From assembly GCA_029931535.1 (NCBI GenBank), contig JAQPZY010001688.1:4395001-4459000 (forward strand): a stretch of DNA of 64,000 nt, in the 5' to 3' direction. This document shows, piece by piece, positions 63,796-64,000 of the stretch. The notes below the pieces were generated by a model. It saw only the letters and a list, made by a program, of their open reading frames with translations. It did no database searches and was not told where the DNA came from. Source of the DNA: Margaritifera margaritifera. Lineage: Eukaryota > Mollusca > Bivalvia > Unionida > Margaritiferidae. The position numbers and the translations under genes were made by a program. Position 1 is the first letter of the stretch. Every line of letters begins with the position of its first letter.

Positions 63796-64000
63796 GGGCC
63801 GAAACGACCAGCATATGCGAACCGAATCGACCCGGTTGAAATAGTGGGCCGAATCGACCCGGGTCGAACTGGTTTTGTGCCATGATGACTATAAGCCATT
63901 TCTACCATCACCATTTACACTTAACAAACATAAACCGTTTCGTAAAAATTATTTATTTACTCAAATCTGCTTAAACGTGCAAGTGTCCCATAAATGGGTT

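Larger units (their letters stand above)
61485..63885. mobile_element. non-autonomous element with GATTCGGCCC-rich inverted ends
   Basis: The left end (61495-61600) has CGACCCAAAACCTGTTCG, GTCGATTCGGCCCAAA and GTCGTTTCGGTCCACA. The reverse complement of the right end (63795-63885) has GGCACAAAACCAGTTCGACC, GTCGATTCGGCCCACTA and GTCGTTTCGGCCCACTA. So each end carries several GTCG(A/T)TTCGG(C/T)CCA motifs in inverted orientation. An internal degenerate copy is at 61750. No transposase is visible. Exact limits are uncertain. Confidence 0.65.

Overview
The window is animal nuclear DNA, most likely from a mollusc and perhaps a bivalve. The sequence is AT-rich. The one host gene is split into short exons by long introns. 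The repeats include tRNA-derived SINEs with a conserved central domain, DIRS-type retrotransposons, pogo/Tigger and hAT DNA transposons, and a Maverick/Polinton remnant. No bacterial-style operon, CRISPR array or rRNA gene is visible. The species assignment is inference.

The only host gene I can support lies on the minus strand: an orthologue of ANKIB1, a RING-between-RING (RBR) E3 ubiquitin ligase of the Ariadne group with N-terminal ankyrin repeats. The start codon is at 51812. Ten coding exons can be placed to the base by splice sites, reading phase and similarity to ANKIB1: 51812-51625, 51343-51136, 44529-44473, 40121-39996, 33044-32991, 30744-30624, 24177-24014, 15025-14881, 9758-9589 and 7629-7541. 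They cover the ankyrin repeats, the linker, the end of RING1 and the IBR domain. RING2 and the C-terminus must lie beyond the left edge. The exon carrying the first RING1 zinc ligands should sit between 24014 and 15025, and its length must be 3n+2. I could not find it; that intron is filled by a broken Polinton, a hAT fragment and a SINE. A GC-richer patch with an exact ETS-type site near 61.06-61.33 kb is a candidate promoter, which would leave a 5'UTR intron of about 9.4 kb.

The rest is mobile and repetitive. From left to right: a ~60 bp array (1-289); a pogo/Tigger element (860-2295); a nearly complete DIRS element (2585-6302); a 50 bp array with a CArG box in 18 of 19 units (6411-7360); repeat family B (8700-9556); a 46 bp array; a second DIRS copy (10440-13620); a MITE (14547-14745); the Polinton remnant (16040-20191); a hAT transposase end (21516-22078); a 51 bp array; a SINE; a TA-flanked element with repeated AAGTCTTGGGACA motifs (28691-30486); a Tigger element (31118-32696); a third DIRS copy (37380-38740); 37 bp and 47 bp arrays; and four same-orientation copies of long repeat family A.

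Intron 2 holds the largest structure, a 3.76 kb array of about 57 copies of a 66 bp unit. Because 66 is a multiple of three, it stays open on both strands and mimics very long proteins. Upstream of the start codon lie two more family A copies, an unassigned decayed coding block (58.7-59.9 kb), the candidate promoter, and a 2.4 kb element with inverted GATTCGGCCC-rich ends (about 61485-63885). That element contains a 148 bp hAT MITE with a perfect 8 bp target duplication, two short arrays and a (GA)n run.
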